From positions 29,092-93,091 of the forward strand of contig JALEMS010000004.1 of NCBI GenBank assembly GCA_022768185.1: a stretch of DNA of 64,000 nucleotides, written 5' to 3'. The DNA is from Clostridiales bacterium (GTDB taxonomy: Bacteria; Bacillota; Clostridia; Oscillospirales; Oscillospiraceae). The first letter of the stretch is position 1. Each line of letters starts with the position of its first letter. The position numbers and the translations under genes were made by a program. The notes beneath the pieces are model-generated. The model was not told the origin of the DNA, did not search any database, and saw nothing but the letters and a program-made list of their open reading frames with translations. Below, in pieces: positions 19,249-27,239 of the stretch.

Positions 19249-19590
19249 CGAGTATGCCGAACGGTCGCGGGTGCAGGCCGAAAGGCCGCATCTGAGGAAA
19301 GTCCGGGCTTCATAGGGCAGGATAACGGGTAACACCCGCCAGGGGCGACCCTCGGACAAGTGCAACAGAGAGATACCGCCGCGCTCCGTGCGCGGTAAGG
19401 GTGGAAAGGCGAGGTAAGAGCTCACCCGCCGGCTGGAGACAGTTCGGCGCTGTAAACTCTATCCGAAGCAACGCCGTGGAGGGACATATGGCCGGCCCGG
19501 CCGTCCCGGGGAGGCGGCTTGAGCGCATCGGCAACGGTGCGTCGAGATAGATGACCGTTTAAGACAGAACCCGGCTTACAGACATACTCG
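19249..19590 (+). ncRNA. rnpB: RNase P RNA, class A
   Basis: The universally conserved block GAGGAAAGTCCGGGC (P4 5' side) lies near 19294, and the matching 3' elements (AGATAGATGACC, then GACAGAACCCGGCTTAC) lie near 19547-19579. The terminal P1 helix pairs CGAGTATG (19249-19256) with CATACTCG (19583-19590). About 342 bases with the P3-P18 layout of class A fits Clostridia rather than the Bacillus class B. This ribozyme matures tRNA 5' ends. Confidence 0.95.
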
Positions 19591-19593
19591 TAC

Positions 19594-19630
19594 CAAAACG
19601 CCAGACCGGCTGCGCCGGTCTGGCGTTTTG
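19594..19630 (+). terminator. rnpB terminator
   Basis: A 17-bp perfect inverted repeat (19594-19610 and 19614-19630) with a 3-base loop starts four bases after the RNA 3' end. Its outer pairs are A-T (AAAA/TTTT). Confidence 0.88.
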
Positions 19631-19898
19631 GCTGTCCGGACGCCTCTGCGCGCCGGAGGCGCGCGTTTTCTCCGGGCGATGCACGGCGTCTGTCTGCCAA
19701 ACCCAGCACGGCAATCCCACATCCCGCAGCACGCCGTGATATCCCTTCGCCGGAAAAACTGCGGAAGGAACGCCAGGCTCCGTATACTTTTCCTGAGTAA
19801 CGGTATAATTCCGGCCGGAAATATGAACAATATGTTAAAAGTTAAAAAATACACAAATTTTCATGCTTTGCTCTGCTGAAAAATCGCAGAAACACACC
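19631..19898. other. Intergenic stretch without a supported gene
   Basis: Between the rnpB terminator and the Mrp promoter I see no reading frame with a ribosome site or homology. A second small GC hairpin (GCGCGCC 19648-19654, GGCGCGC 19658-19664) may back up the rnpB terminator, and a stray TATAAT at 19804-19809 lacks a good -35. Confidence 0.5.
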
Positions 19899-19927
19899 TT
19901 GCCTTTTCCTTCCAACACACTTATAAT
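19899..19927 (+). promoter_or_regulatory. Putative promoter of the Mrp/MBH-type operon
   Basis: TTGCCT (19899-19904) and TATAAT (19922-19927) are 17 bases apart, 62 bases before mrpE. Confidence 0.55.
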
Positions 19928-19989
19928 TGTGCTAATCGTTTATTTTCATAATGGGGGAGATTTTTATTTTCCCGTAAGGAGGCGCTGCA

Positions 19990-20451
19990 ATGTACGTGTT
20001 AACCTTTGTGCTGTGGCTCATCCTGAACGCCAGACTCACATGGGAGGTGGCGGGGATGGGACTTGTGCTCACGGCGCTCTTCGGCGTGTTTTTCGGCTGT
20101 TTTCTGGACTACCGGCCCCGGAATGAGCTGCGTGCCTGGCGGCGTTTCTTCCTGATGCTGGGATACGTCGGCCTGCTGATCCGGGAGGTCATCAAGTCCA
20201 ACCTCGCCATGATCGACATCGTCTGGGACAAAAGCGTGCCCGTCGCGCCGACGCTCATCACCTTTGACGTGCCGTTGCAGACGCGCTTCTGCCGGATGCT
20301 GCTGGCCAACTCCATCACCCTCACACCCGGCACCATCACCGTCTCTGTGGACGGCAGCCGCTTCACGGTGCATTGTCTCAGCCGCAGCATGATCGAGGGC
20401 ATTGAAAGCGGCGGCATCGCCCGTCTGCTCGGAAAAATGGAGGCCGTATGA
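19990..20451 (+). CDS. mrpE: Cation antiporter subunit MrpE/MnhE (MbhA-like)
   Basis: A 153-residue MnhE-family protein with two N-terminal membrane segments and a soluble C-terminal domain containing NSITLTPGTITV and the conserved ending of the family. In Mrp and Mbh complexes this subunit scaffolds the Na+/H+ antiporter module. AAGGAGG sits 7 bases before the ATG. It is the first gene of a ten-gene operon, and its stop overlaps the mrpF start. Confidence 0.92.
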   Translation: MYVLTFVLWLILNARLTWEVAGMGLVLTALFGVFFGCFLDYRPRNELRAWRRFFLMLGYVGLLIREVIKSNLAMIDIVWDKSVPVAPTLITFDVPLQTRFCRMLLANSITLTPGTITVSVDGSRFTVHCLSRSMIEGIESGGIARLLGKMEAV

Positions 20452-20771
20452 TGGACAGATATTATCACATGCTTTACACCGTGGTGCTGCTTGGCCTCGG
20501 TGTGGGGCTGCTGCTGGCGCTCATCCGCTCCATCCGCGGCCCGCGCGTGGCCGACCGCATCATCGGCGTCAACCTCATCGGCACGCTGGGGGCGCTCTGC
20601 ATCGTTCTGCTGGCGCTGCTGCTGGAGGAGGGCTTCATCATCGACGTGGCCCTCATCTACTGTCTGGTGAGCTTTCTTGCCGTGATCGTGCTGGCACGCA
20701 TCTATATTTCCACAGAAGCTGCAAAGCAGCGTCTGCAGGAAGCGGAGAAGCAGGAGGACGGCTATGAGTAA
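20448..20771 (+). CDS. mrpF: Cation antiporter subunit MrpF/MnhF (MbhB-like)
   Basis: A 107-residue protein with three membrane segments and the MnhF signature RGPRVADRIIGVNLIG followed by the membrane aspartate in IIDVALIYCLVSFLAVIVL. It overlaps mrpE by 4 bases and mrpG by 8 bases, so translation of the three is tightly coupled. Confidence 0.93.
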   Translation: MMDRYYHMLYTVVLLGLGVGLLLALIRSIRGPRVADRIIGVNLIGTLGALCIVLLALLLEEGFIIDVALIYCLVSFLAVIVLARIYISTEAAKQRLQEAEKQEDGYE

Positions 20772-21144
20772 TGTCTGGGACGTGATCCGCTTTATTCTGG
20801 CCGCAGTGCTGATGCTCTTCGGCCTGTTTGATATCCTCACCGGCATTGCGGGCACCTTCCGCTTCCGCTATGCCGTCAACCGCATGCATACGGCCGCCAC
20901 AGTGGACAGTCTCGGCACGCTTTCACTGGTGCTGGGCGTGCTCGTCGCAGTCGGGTGGGACGCATCGCTCACCCTCAAGCTGATCTTGCTGGTCGCCTTC
21001 CTGTGGCTGACCAGCCCGCTGTGCGCGCACATGGTGGCCCGGCTCGAGCTGTGGACCAATGACGAGCCGGAGCGGCATATGACCGTTGAGCAGACGTCGG
21101 AGGGCGTCTGCGGCGTTCCCGAACGGAAGGAGGACAACACATGA
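20764..21144 (+). CDS. mrpG: Cation antiporter subunit MrpG/MnhG (MbhC-like)
   Basis: A 126-residue MnhG protein with three membrane segments and the family text GTFRFRYAVNRMHTAATVDSLG and TSPLCAHMVAR. The hydrophilic tail after residue about 95 is longer than usual. It overlaps the next gene by 4 bases. Confidence 0.93.
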   Translation: MSNVWDVIRFILAAVLMLFGLFDILTGIAGTFRFRYAVNRMHTAATVDSLGTLSLVLGVLVAVGWDASLTLKLILLVAFLWLTSPLCAHMVARLELWTNDEPERHMTVEQTSEGVCGVPERKEDNT

Positions 21145-21416
21145 GCGGACTGGAACTGTTTGCCATCCTGCTTCTGGTTCTGATGGCTGTCTGCGCCATT
21201 GCGGTGGTTTTCATCCGCAGGCTGCTCTCAGCCGTGATCGTCTATTCCATTTTCGGCGTTCTGATGTCGATCATGTGGCTGCTGCTGGAGGCGCCGGATC
21301 TGGCCATCACCGAGGCCGCCGTCGGCGTCGGCATCAGCGGCATGCTGTTCTTCATCCTGCTGCGGCGCATCCATAAGGTGGACCGGCAGAGAAAGGAGGA
21401 CCCGACCGATGAATGA
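21141..21416 (+). CDS. MbhD-like antiporter subunit (DUF4040)
   Basis: A 91-residue membrane protein with three hydrophobic segments and the DUF4040/MbhD signature EAPDLAITEAAVGVGISG. In Bacillus Mrp this domain is part of the long MrpA C-terminus; in archaeal Mbh it is a separate subunit, as here. It may line the ion path next to the MrpF-G subunits. It overlaps the next gene by 8 bases. Confidence 0.88.
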   Translation: MSGLELFAILLLVLMAVCAIAVVFIRRLLSAVIVYSIFGVLMSIMWLLLEAPDLAITEAAVGVGISGMLFFILLRRIHKVDRQRKEDPTDE

Positions 21417-22338
21417 ACCCCGCTCCCCCGGTTTTGTCGCCAAATGGAAGCGCTGGCGCAAAGGCTCGCCCGAGCTGCTGCGTGATCTGCAGTGTGAGGC
21501 GCTGCCGCACATGCACCCGGATCGCCGCGCCAAATACGGCTGGGAGGACCGGCCAAAGGCCCCCATCTCCGCGCAGGACCGAAAGCGCCTGCGCAGCATT
21601 TACCGGTCCCTCGCCATCGTAGCCTGCTCGGTCATCTTCCTGTTTTTCCTGGCCACGGCGCTGACGCTGCCGCGCGTCGGCGACCCTGACGCGCCGGCCA
21701 TGAACGAGGTGGTCGACCGTTATCTCAACGACAGCATGGAGGAAACCGGCGTGGTCAACACCGTGGCCGGCGTCATCCTCAGCTATCGTGCCTTCGATAC
21801 GCTGGGCGAGGCGCACGTGCTGTTTTCCGCACTGGCTGCCGTGATGATCCTGCTGGAGACGCACGCCGTCACAAAGCGCACAAAGCAGGAGCGTCTGCTG
21901 CAGCGCGTCGTCTGGGGCGCGCAGGGCGACCCCATCATGCAGGAGGTCACGCGCATTCTCTTCCCCGCCGTGGCGCTCTTTGGCATTTACGTCATTTTCA
22001 ACGGCCACCTGTCTCCCGGCGGCGGCTTCTCCGGCGGCACCGTCTTCGGCGCCTGCCTGATTCTGCATTCGATCGCCTTCGGCGACGACGAGACGCGCCG
22101 CTTCTTCAGCGAACGCATCTTCCTCATCGTCAAGGTCAGCACCCTGCTGGTCTACAGCATCGTCATGTTCGCCTTTTTCTTCACCGGGGCAAACGGCCTG
22201 CCCTGGGCCTTCCCGCTCGGCACGGTGGGCAACATTTTCAGCTCCGGCCACATTCTGCTCGTCAACATTGTAGTCGGTTTTGAGGTTGCCTGCACGATGT
22301 ACGGCATGTACTCGATGTTTGAAAGGGGGCATGTCTGA
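21409..22338 (+). CDS. mrpB: MrpB-type antiporter subunit with N-terminal MbhE-like domain
   Basis: A 309-residue protein in two parts. A basic cytoplasmic stretch and one membrane segment (about 1-90), followed by text ending in NTVAGVILSYRAFDTLGEAHVLF, matches MbhE. The rest (about 165-309) is an MnhB domain with FNGHLSPGGGFSGGTVFG. Archaeal Mbh has these as MbhE and MbhF; here they are fused, with an unusually long charged N-terminus. AAAGGAGG precedes the ATG. It overlaps mrpC by 1 base. Confidence 0.88.
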   Translation: MNEPRSPGFVAKWKRWRKGSPELLRDLQCEALPHMHPDRRAKYGWEDRPKAPISAQDRKRLRSIYRSLAIVACSVIFLFFLATALTLPRVGDPDAPAMNEVVDRYLNDSMEETGVVNTVAGVILSYRAFDTLGEAHVLFSALAAVMILLETHAVTKRTKQERLLQRVVWGAQGDPIMQEVTRILFPAVALFGIYVIFNGHLSPGGGFSGGTVFGACLILHSIAFGDDETRRFFSERIFLIVKVSTLLVYSIVMFAFFFTGANGLPWAFPLGTVGNIFSSGHILLVNIVVGFEVACTMYGMYSMFERGHV

Positions 22339-22712
22339 TGCTGGAACTGCTCCGCTCCAATTACATTGAATGCTTTGCCATGTTCCTGTACGCCGTCGGC
22401 CTGTTCACGCTGATCCTCGACAAAAATCTGGTCAAGAAGATCATCGGCATGGACATCATGGACTCTGCGGTCTATCTGCTGCTCGGCTCCATGGGCTATA
22501 TCCGGGGCGGCAAGGCGCCCATCCTCACCGAGGGCGTGGAAACCTACGTTTCCCCGCTGCCCACGGGTCTGGTCCTCACCGGCATCGTCGTGTCGGTCAG
22601 CGTCAGCGCGCTGATGATGGCGCTCGCCATCCGGCTCTATGGAAAATACCACACGCTGGATATCGACGAGATCTACCTGCTCGCCAGGCGCGGAGAGGGG
22701 GAGAACGTATGA
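22338..22712 (+). CDS. mrpC: Cation antiporter subunit MrpC/MnhC (NuoK-like)
   Basis: A 124-residue protein with three membrane segments, homologous to NuoK of complex I and MbhG. Conserved text: AVGLFTLILDKNLVKKIIGMDIM and the third segment PTGLVLTGIVVSVSVSALMMALAIRLY. It overlaps the following antiporter gene by 4 bases. Confidence 0.92.
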   Translation: MLELLRSNYIECFAMFLYAVGLFTLILDKNLVKKIIGMDIMDSAVYLLLGSMGYIRGGKAPILTEGVETYVSPLPTGLVLTGIVVSVSVSALMMALAIRLYGKYHTLDIDEIYLLARRGEGENV

Positions 22713-24250
22713 GACCGGTCTTTTATAACTTCCCGATGGTCTCCATCGTGCTCTCGCTTGTGTGCGCTGTGATCTCCTCGGTGCTGCGCGGTCGGGCTGC
22801 GCGAACACTGTCGCTGTTTCTGTGTACGGCGGTCGCGGTGCTCTCGGCCTGCACACTGGGGTATACGGTATCCTGCGGCGAGGAGCTGACCTACGTCATG
22901 GGCCGGTTTCCCGCCCCGTGGGGCAACGAGATCCGCTTCGGCATCGTCGAGCCGCTCATCGCCCTGTCCTTCAGCATCGTTCTGCTGCTGTGCATCGTCG
23001 GCGGGAAAAAGCAGCTGCAGCGCGACATCGACACGGGCAAGGCAAACCTTTATTATGTCATGATCGATCTGGTGCAGGCAGCGCTGCTGACCCTGTCGTA
23101 CACCAACGACATCTTCACCGCCTTCGTCTTCGTCGAAATCTGCACCATTTCCTCCAGCGGCCTGCTGATGATCCGCGGCCTCGGCCGCACCACGCTGGCC
23201 TCCATCCGCTATCTGGTGTTCAGCCTGGTCGGCTCGGGCCTGTTCCTCATCGGGTGCGTGCTCATCTACGGCGTCACCGGACATCTGCTCATGCCGTTTA
23301 TCAAGGAGCAGATTGCCGTGCTCTGGGCCACTGGACAGTACCGGCTGCCGCTGCTGATGATTGTCGGGCTGATCACGATGGGGCTTGCCATCAAGAGCGG
23401 CATGTGGCCCTTCCACTTCTGGATGCCCGACACCTACAGCTACACCACCCCCGCCTCCTCCGGCATTCTGTCTGGCCTCATCTCCAAAATCTACATTCTC
23501 CTGCTGCTGCGCTTTGTCTTCTGCGTGTTCGGCACAGAGGTGTTCTATGCCACCGGCATTGCCGCCGTGCTGTTTGTGTGCGGGCTGGCCGGGATGCTGT
23601 TCGGCTCGCTGCGCGCCATCCGCGAAAACCACATCATGCGTATGCTGGCCTTCTCCTCAGCGGCACAGATCGGCTACATTTATATGGGCATCGGTCTGTC
23701 TCCGGCACTGGGCGTTGCAGCCGCCGTGCTGCACATCCTGTGCCACGCCGTCACTAAGCCCCCGCTGTTTCTTGCCGCTGCCGAGCTGACGGACGCCGCC
23801 GGCGGCAGCGCCCGCTTTGCCGATCTGCAGGGTGCGGCATACCGTGCGCCGATGTCCGCCGCCGTGTTCCTGATCGGCTCGCTGTCGATGGTGGGCATTC
23901 CGCTCCTCTTCGGCTTCATTACGAAATTCCGCTTTGCTGCCGCAGCCATCACGGGCGGCGGCTGGATGATGCTGCCGGCGCTGGTCATGCTGGCCGTCAG
24001 CACCGTTCTCAACACCATGTACCTGCTGCGCACGGTGCTGCGCATCTACTCCACGAGGCTTGAGCCGGAGGAGCACGGCCCCGCCCGCGAGGCGGGCGAA
24101 CCGCCGATGGCGCCCGAGCCGGTTCCGCACCTGCACTCCGGAGCATGCTTTGCCGGGGCAACGGGCGTGTTCTGCGCGCTCAACGTGGCCTTCGGCGTGT
24201 GGTCGCAGCCGCTGTGGGATCTGCTGGTCCGCGGCCTGCAGCTGCTTTAA
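22709..24250 (+). CDS. mrpD: Antiporter-like subunit 1 (MrpD/NuoN-like)
   Basis: A 513-residue polytopic protein of the NuoL/M/N proton-pump family, with about 14 predicted membrane segments. The two hallmark pumping residues are present: E143 (membrane segment 5, FVFVEICTI) and K229 (segment 7, GLAIKSGMWPFHFWMPD). ASSGILSGLISKIYIL carries the segment 8 lysine. It follows mrpC with a 4-base overlap, the position of MrpD/MbhH. The start at 22709 is set by that coupling; the frame upstream is a shadow of mrpC. Confidence 0.9.
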   Translation: MRPVFYNFPMVSIVLSLVCAVISSVLRGRAARTLSLFLCTAVAVLSACTLGYTVSCGEELTYVMGRFPAPWGNEIRFGIVEPLIALSFSIVLLLCIVGGKKQLQRDIDTGKANLYYVMIDLVQAALLTLSYTNDIFTAFVFVEICTISSSGLLMIRGLGRTTLASIRYLVFSLVGSGLFLIGCVLIYGVTGHLLMPFIKEQIAVLWATGQYRLPLLMIVGLITMGLAIKSGMWPFHFWMPDTYSYTTPASSGILSGLISKIYILLLLRFVFCVFGTEVFYATGIAAVLFVCGLAGMLFGSLRAIRENHIMRMLAFSSAAQIGYIYMGIGLSPALGVAAAVLHILCHAVTKPPLFLAAAELTDAAGGSARFADLQGAAYRAPMSAAVFLIGSLSMVGIPLLFGFITKFRFAAAAITGGGWMMLPALVMLAVSTVLNTMYLLRTVLRIYSTRLEPEEHGPAREAGEPPMAPEPVPHLHSGACFAGATGVFCALNVAFGVWSQPLWDLLVRGLQLL

Positions 24251-24262
24251 GGGGGTGCGGAC

Positions 24263-25732
24263 ATGAAACACTTCTGTATGCCTGTTCTGATCGCGCTGCC
24301 CGTTCTGGCCGGCATCGTGCTGGCCGCGGCGCGGATGCGCCGCCGGACGTGCAAGCTCTGGCTGATGACCGCCGTGTTTGCCGTGGAGGCCGCCGGCGTC
24401 GTGTGGCTGGCGCTCAACGGCGCCGATGACGTCACGCTCTTCCGCCTCACCGACACGCTGGTCATCTCGCTCTCGCTCGACCGGCTGGGCAAGCTGTTTG
24501 CGCTCGTGTTCAGCTTTGCATGGATGCTGGTCGGTATCTTCTCCTTCCGGTATATGACACATGAGAAGCGCGAGGATCTGTTTTTCTCCTTCTTTCTCAT
24601 CTGCGAGGGCATGCTGCTGGGCGCGTGCTTTGCGGCAAATCTCATTTCGCTCTACCTCTTTTATGAAATGGTCTCGCTGCTGTCGATGCCGCTGGTGCTG
24701 CATTCGCTCACGCGCGAGGCCGTGGCCGCCGCGCTCAAGTATCTGTTCTATTCCGTTGGCGGCGCATTTCTGGCCCTGTTCGGCCTGTTTGTCCTGTCCC
24801 GATACTGCACCACGCTCACCTTCACGCCGGGCGGCACGCTCGATCTTGCCGCGCTGCCTGGCAAGGAAAACCTCGTGCGCGCGGCTGCCTTCTGCTCCAT
24901 CCTCGGCTTCGGCGTGAAGGCAGGTCTCTTCCCGCTGCACGCTTGGCTGCCGACGGCGCACCCGGTCGCCCCCGCGCCGGCCAGCGCGGTGCTCTCCGGC
25001 ATCATCACGAAAATCGGCGTCATCGCCTCCATCCGCATGATCTACTGCATCACCGGCACCCAACTGCTGGCCGGCAGCTGGGTACAGCAGACGCTGCTCG
25101 TGCTCTCTCTCATCTCGGTGTTCATGGGATCGATGATGGCCCTCCGCGAAACGGTCTTCAAAAAGCGTCTGGCCTACTCCACGGTCAGTCAGGTGTCCTA
25201 CGTGCTGACGGGTGTGTTTCTCATGAATGAGCAGGCGCTCACCGGCGGTCTGCTGCATGTCGTCTTCCATGCGAGCATCAAGGTCTGTCTCTTCCTCACA
25301 GCCGGCTCCATCATCTACCACACCGGCAAGACCAACGTCACCGACTACCGCGGGCTCGGAAAGCAGATGCCGCTGACGCTGTGGTGCTTCACCTTTGCCT
25401 CGCTTGCGCTGGTGGGTATCCCGCCGTTTTCGGGCTTTGTCAGCAAATGGTATCTGGCCGCCGGCGCGCTCGGCTCCGGCCTGGGCGCATTCACGTGGGT
25501 CATCCCGGCAGTGCTGCTCATCTCGGCGCTGCTGACAGCCGGCTACCTCATCACCATCACGGCCATCGGCTTCTTCCCGGGCAAGGACTTCGTCGTCCGC
25601 GGAAAACGGTGCGACGGTTCCGTTCTCATGTGGGGGCCCATTGCGGCTCTGGCGCTGTTTTGCCTGCTGGCCGGCGTCTTCTCCGGCGTGCTCGTCGACC
25701 TGGCCCGGTCGGTCGCACAGAGCCTGATGTAA
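24263..25732 (+). CDS. Antiporter-like subunit 2 (NuoM/MrpD-like)
   Basis: A 489-residue NuoL/M/N-family protein. Key residues: E135 (LYLFYEMVSLL), K219 (GFGVKAGLFPLHAWLP) and a lysine in GIITKIGVIAS. The HAWLPTAHPVAPAPASAVLSG stretch, read here only in part as LPTAHPVAPAPAS, is strongly conserved. It has its own GGGGGTG ribosome site 12 bases after the previous stop. Classical Mrp has only two such subunits (MrpA and MrpD); this is the second of four here. Confidence 0.9.
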   Translation: MKHFCMPVLIALPVLAGIVLAAARMRRRTCKLWLMTAVFAVEAAGVVWLALNGADDVTLFRLTDTLVISLSLDRLGKLFALVFSFAWMLVGIFSFRYMTHEKREDLFFSFFLICEGMLLGACFAANLISLYLFYEMVSLLSMPLVLHSLTREAVAAALKYLFYSVGGAFLALFGLFVLSRYCTTLTFTPGGTLDLAALPGKENLVRAAAFCSILGFGVKAGLFPLHAWLPTAHPVAPAPASAVLSGIITKIGVIASIRMIYCITGTQLLAGSWVQQTLLVLSLISVFMGSMMALRETVFKKRLAYSTVSQVSYVLTGVFLMNEQALTGGLLHVVFHASIKVCLFLTAGSIIYHTGKTNVTDYRGLGKQMPLTLWCFTFASLALVGIPPFSGFVSKWYLAAGALGSGLGAFTWVIPAVLLISALLTAGYLITITAIGFFPGKDFVVRGKRCDGSVLMWGPIAALALFCLLAGVFSGVLVDLARSVAQSLM

Positions 25733-25745
25733 GGAGGTGCTGAAG

Positions 25746-27227
25746 ATGCTTGGTTCTTATTGGATTCTGCTTCCGGTCTTCTTCCCCATCGTCATGGGTT
25801 GCCTCTATTTTGCCGTCGGTCTGGCGCTGAAAAACAACAAGGCTGCGCGCGAGTGGTTCCTGATGGCGGTGACGCTGGTCACCTCGCTGTCCATGTGGGC
25901 GCTGATCCTCTGGGGCGACGGGCAGCCGCTGGAGCTGTTCCGCTTCACGCGGGAGCTGTCCTTTGTCTTCCGCATCGACGGGCTGGGCAAGCTGTTCGCG
26001 GGGCTGGTGGCCACGCTGTGGCCCGTTACCATGCTGTACGCCTTCGAGTATATGCGCTATGAAAAGCGTCAGCGCACCTTCTTTGCGTTCTTCCTGATGG
26101 CCTACGGCGTCACGCTCGGCATCGCCTGCGCCGGCAACCTCACGACCATGTACTGCTTTTACGAAATGCTCACGCTCAGCACCGTGTACCTCGTGCTGCA
26201 CCCGATGACGGAGCGCTCCGTGCGCGCCGCGCGCGCGTATCTGGCCTATTCCATCGGCGGCGCGGCCTTCGGCTTCCTGGGGCTGGCCTTCCTGGTGATG
26301 CAGGGCGCGGGCGGTCTGTTCACGCTCGGCGGCCTGCTGACGGAATATGCCGGCAGCATTCACACACTGTGCTTCGTGTTCATGATGGGCTTCCTCGGCC
26401 TGAGCGTCAAGGCAGCCGTGTTCCCGTTCCACGGGTGGCTGGTGAAGGCCGCCGTCGCTCCCACGCCCGTCACGGCGCTGCTGCATGCCGTGGCCGTCGT
26501 CAAGGCCGGCGCGTTTGCCTGCATCCGCTTCACGTATTACTGCTTCAGCCCCGACCTGATGCGCGGCACCTGGGCGCAGACGGTCATTCAGGCGCTGGTG
26601 ATCTTCACGATCTTCTACGGCTCGGCCATGGCGCTGAAGGAAACGCACCTCAAGCGCCGGCTGGCCTATTCCACGGTATCGAATCTGTCCTACGTGCTCT
26701 TCGGCGTCGCGCTGATGACCAGGGCCGGCATGATGGCCGCGCTGCTGCACATCCTGTTCCACGCGGTGGTAAAGATCCTCGGCTTCTTCAACGCCGGCGG
26801 CATCCTGCACGAGACGGGCCTGCAGTACCTGCCGGACCTCAACGGCATGGCGAAAAAAATGCCCGTTACCTGGGCCACCTTCACGGTTTCGGCGCTGGGC
26901 CTGTCCGGCATCCCGCTGTTCAACGGCTTCATCAGCAAGTGGAACCTGCTGGTAGCCGCCGCGCAGGCGGACACGGTCATGGGCTACATCGGCTCGGTCG
27001 TGCTGCTCATCTCGGCGCTGCTGACGGCCATCTACATGTTCAGCGTGGTCGTGCGCGCCTACTTCCCGCGCCGGGACGATGACCTCTCCCGGCTCGCGCA
27101 GGTGCACGAGGTCAACCTCTATATGGCCATTCCCTTCGTGCTGCTTGCCGTCATCATTGTCGTCACGGGCATTTACTGTGTTCCGCTGGAGCATCTGGCG
27201 CACAGCATTGCCTACGGCCTGCTGTAA
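25746..27227 (+). CDS. Antiporter-like subunit 3 (NuoM/MrpD-like)
   Basis: A 493-residue NuoL/M/N-family protein with E140 (YCFYEMLTL) and K222 (GLSVKAAVFPFHGWLVKA). The segment after K222 differs from the other three copies: AAVAPTPVTALLHAVAVVKAG resembles the NuoM/HyfB style. The start at 25746 is 8 bases after AAGGAGG (25731-25737); an in-frame GTG at 25737 overlaps that site. Confidence 0.9.
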   Translation: MLGSYWILLPVFFPIVMGCLYFAVGLALKNNKAAREWFLMAVTLVTSLSMWALILWGDGQPLELFRFTRELSFVFRIDGLGKLFAGLVATLWPVTMLYAFEYMRYEKRQRTFFAFFLMAYGVTLGIACAGNLTTMYCFYEMLTLSTVYLVLHPMTERSVRAARAYLAYSIGGAAFGFLGLAFLVMQGAGGLFTLGGLLTEYAGSIHTLCFVFMMGFLGLSVKAAVFPFHGWLVKAAVAPTPVTALLHAVAVVKAGAFACIRFTYYCFSPDLMRGTWAQTVIQALVIFTIFYGSAMALKETHLKRRLAYSTVSNLSYVLFGVALMTRAGMMAALLHILFHAVVKILGFFNAGGILHETGLQYLPDLNGMAKKMPVTWATFTVSALGLSGIPLFNGFISKWNLLVAAAQADTVMGYIGSVVLLISALLTAIYMFSVVVRAYFPRRDDDLSRLAQVHEVNLYMAIPFVLLAVIIVVTGIYCVPLEHLAHSIAYGLL

Positions 27228-27239
27228 AGGAGGCGCATC

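Noticed and set aside
19628..19879. 83-codon frame after rnpB
   Set aside because: It starts inside the rnpB terminator, lacks a ribosome site and has no recognisable protein.
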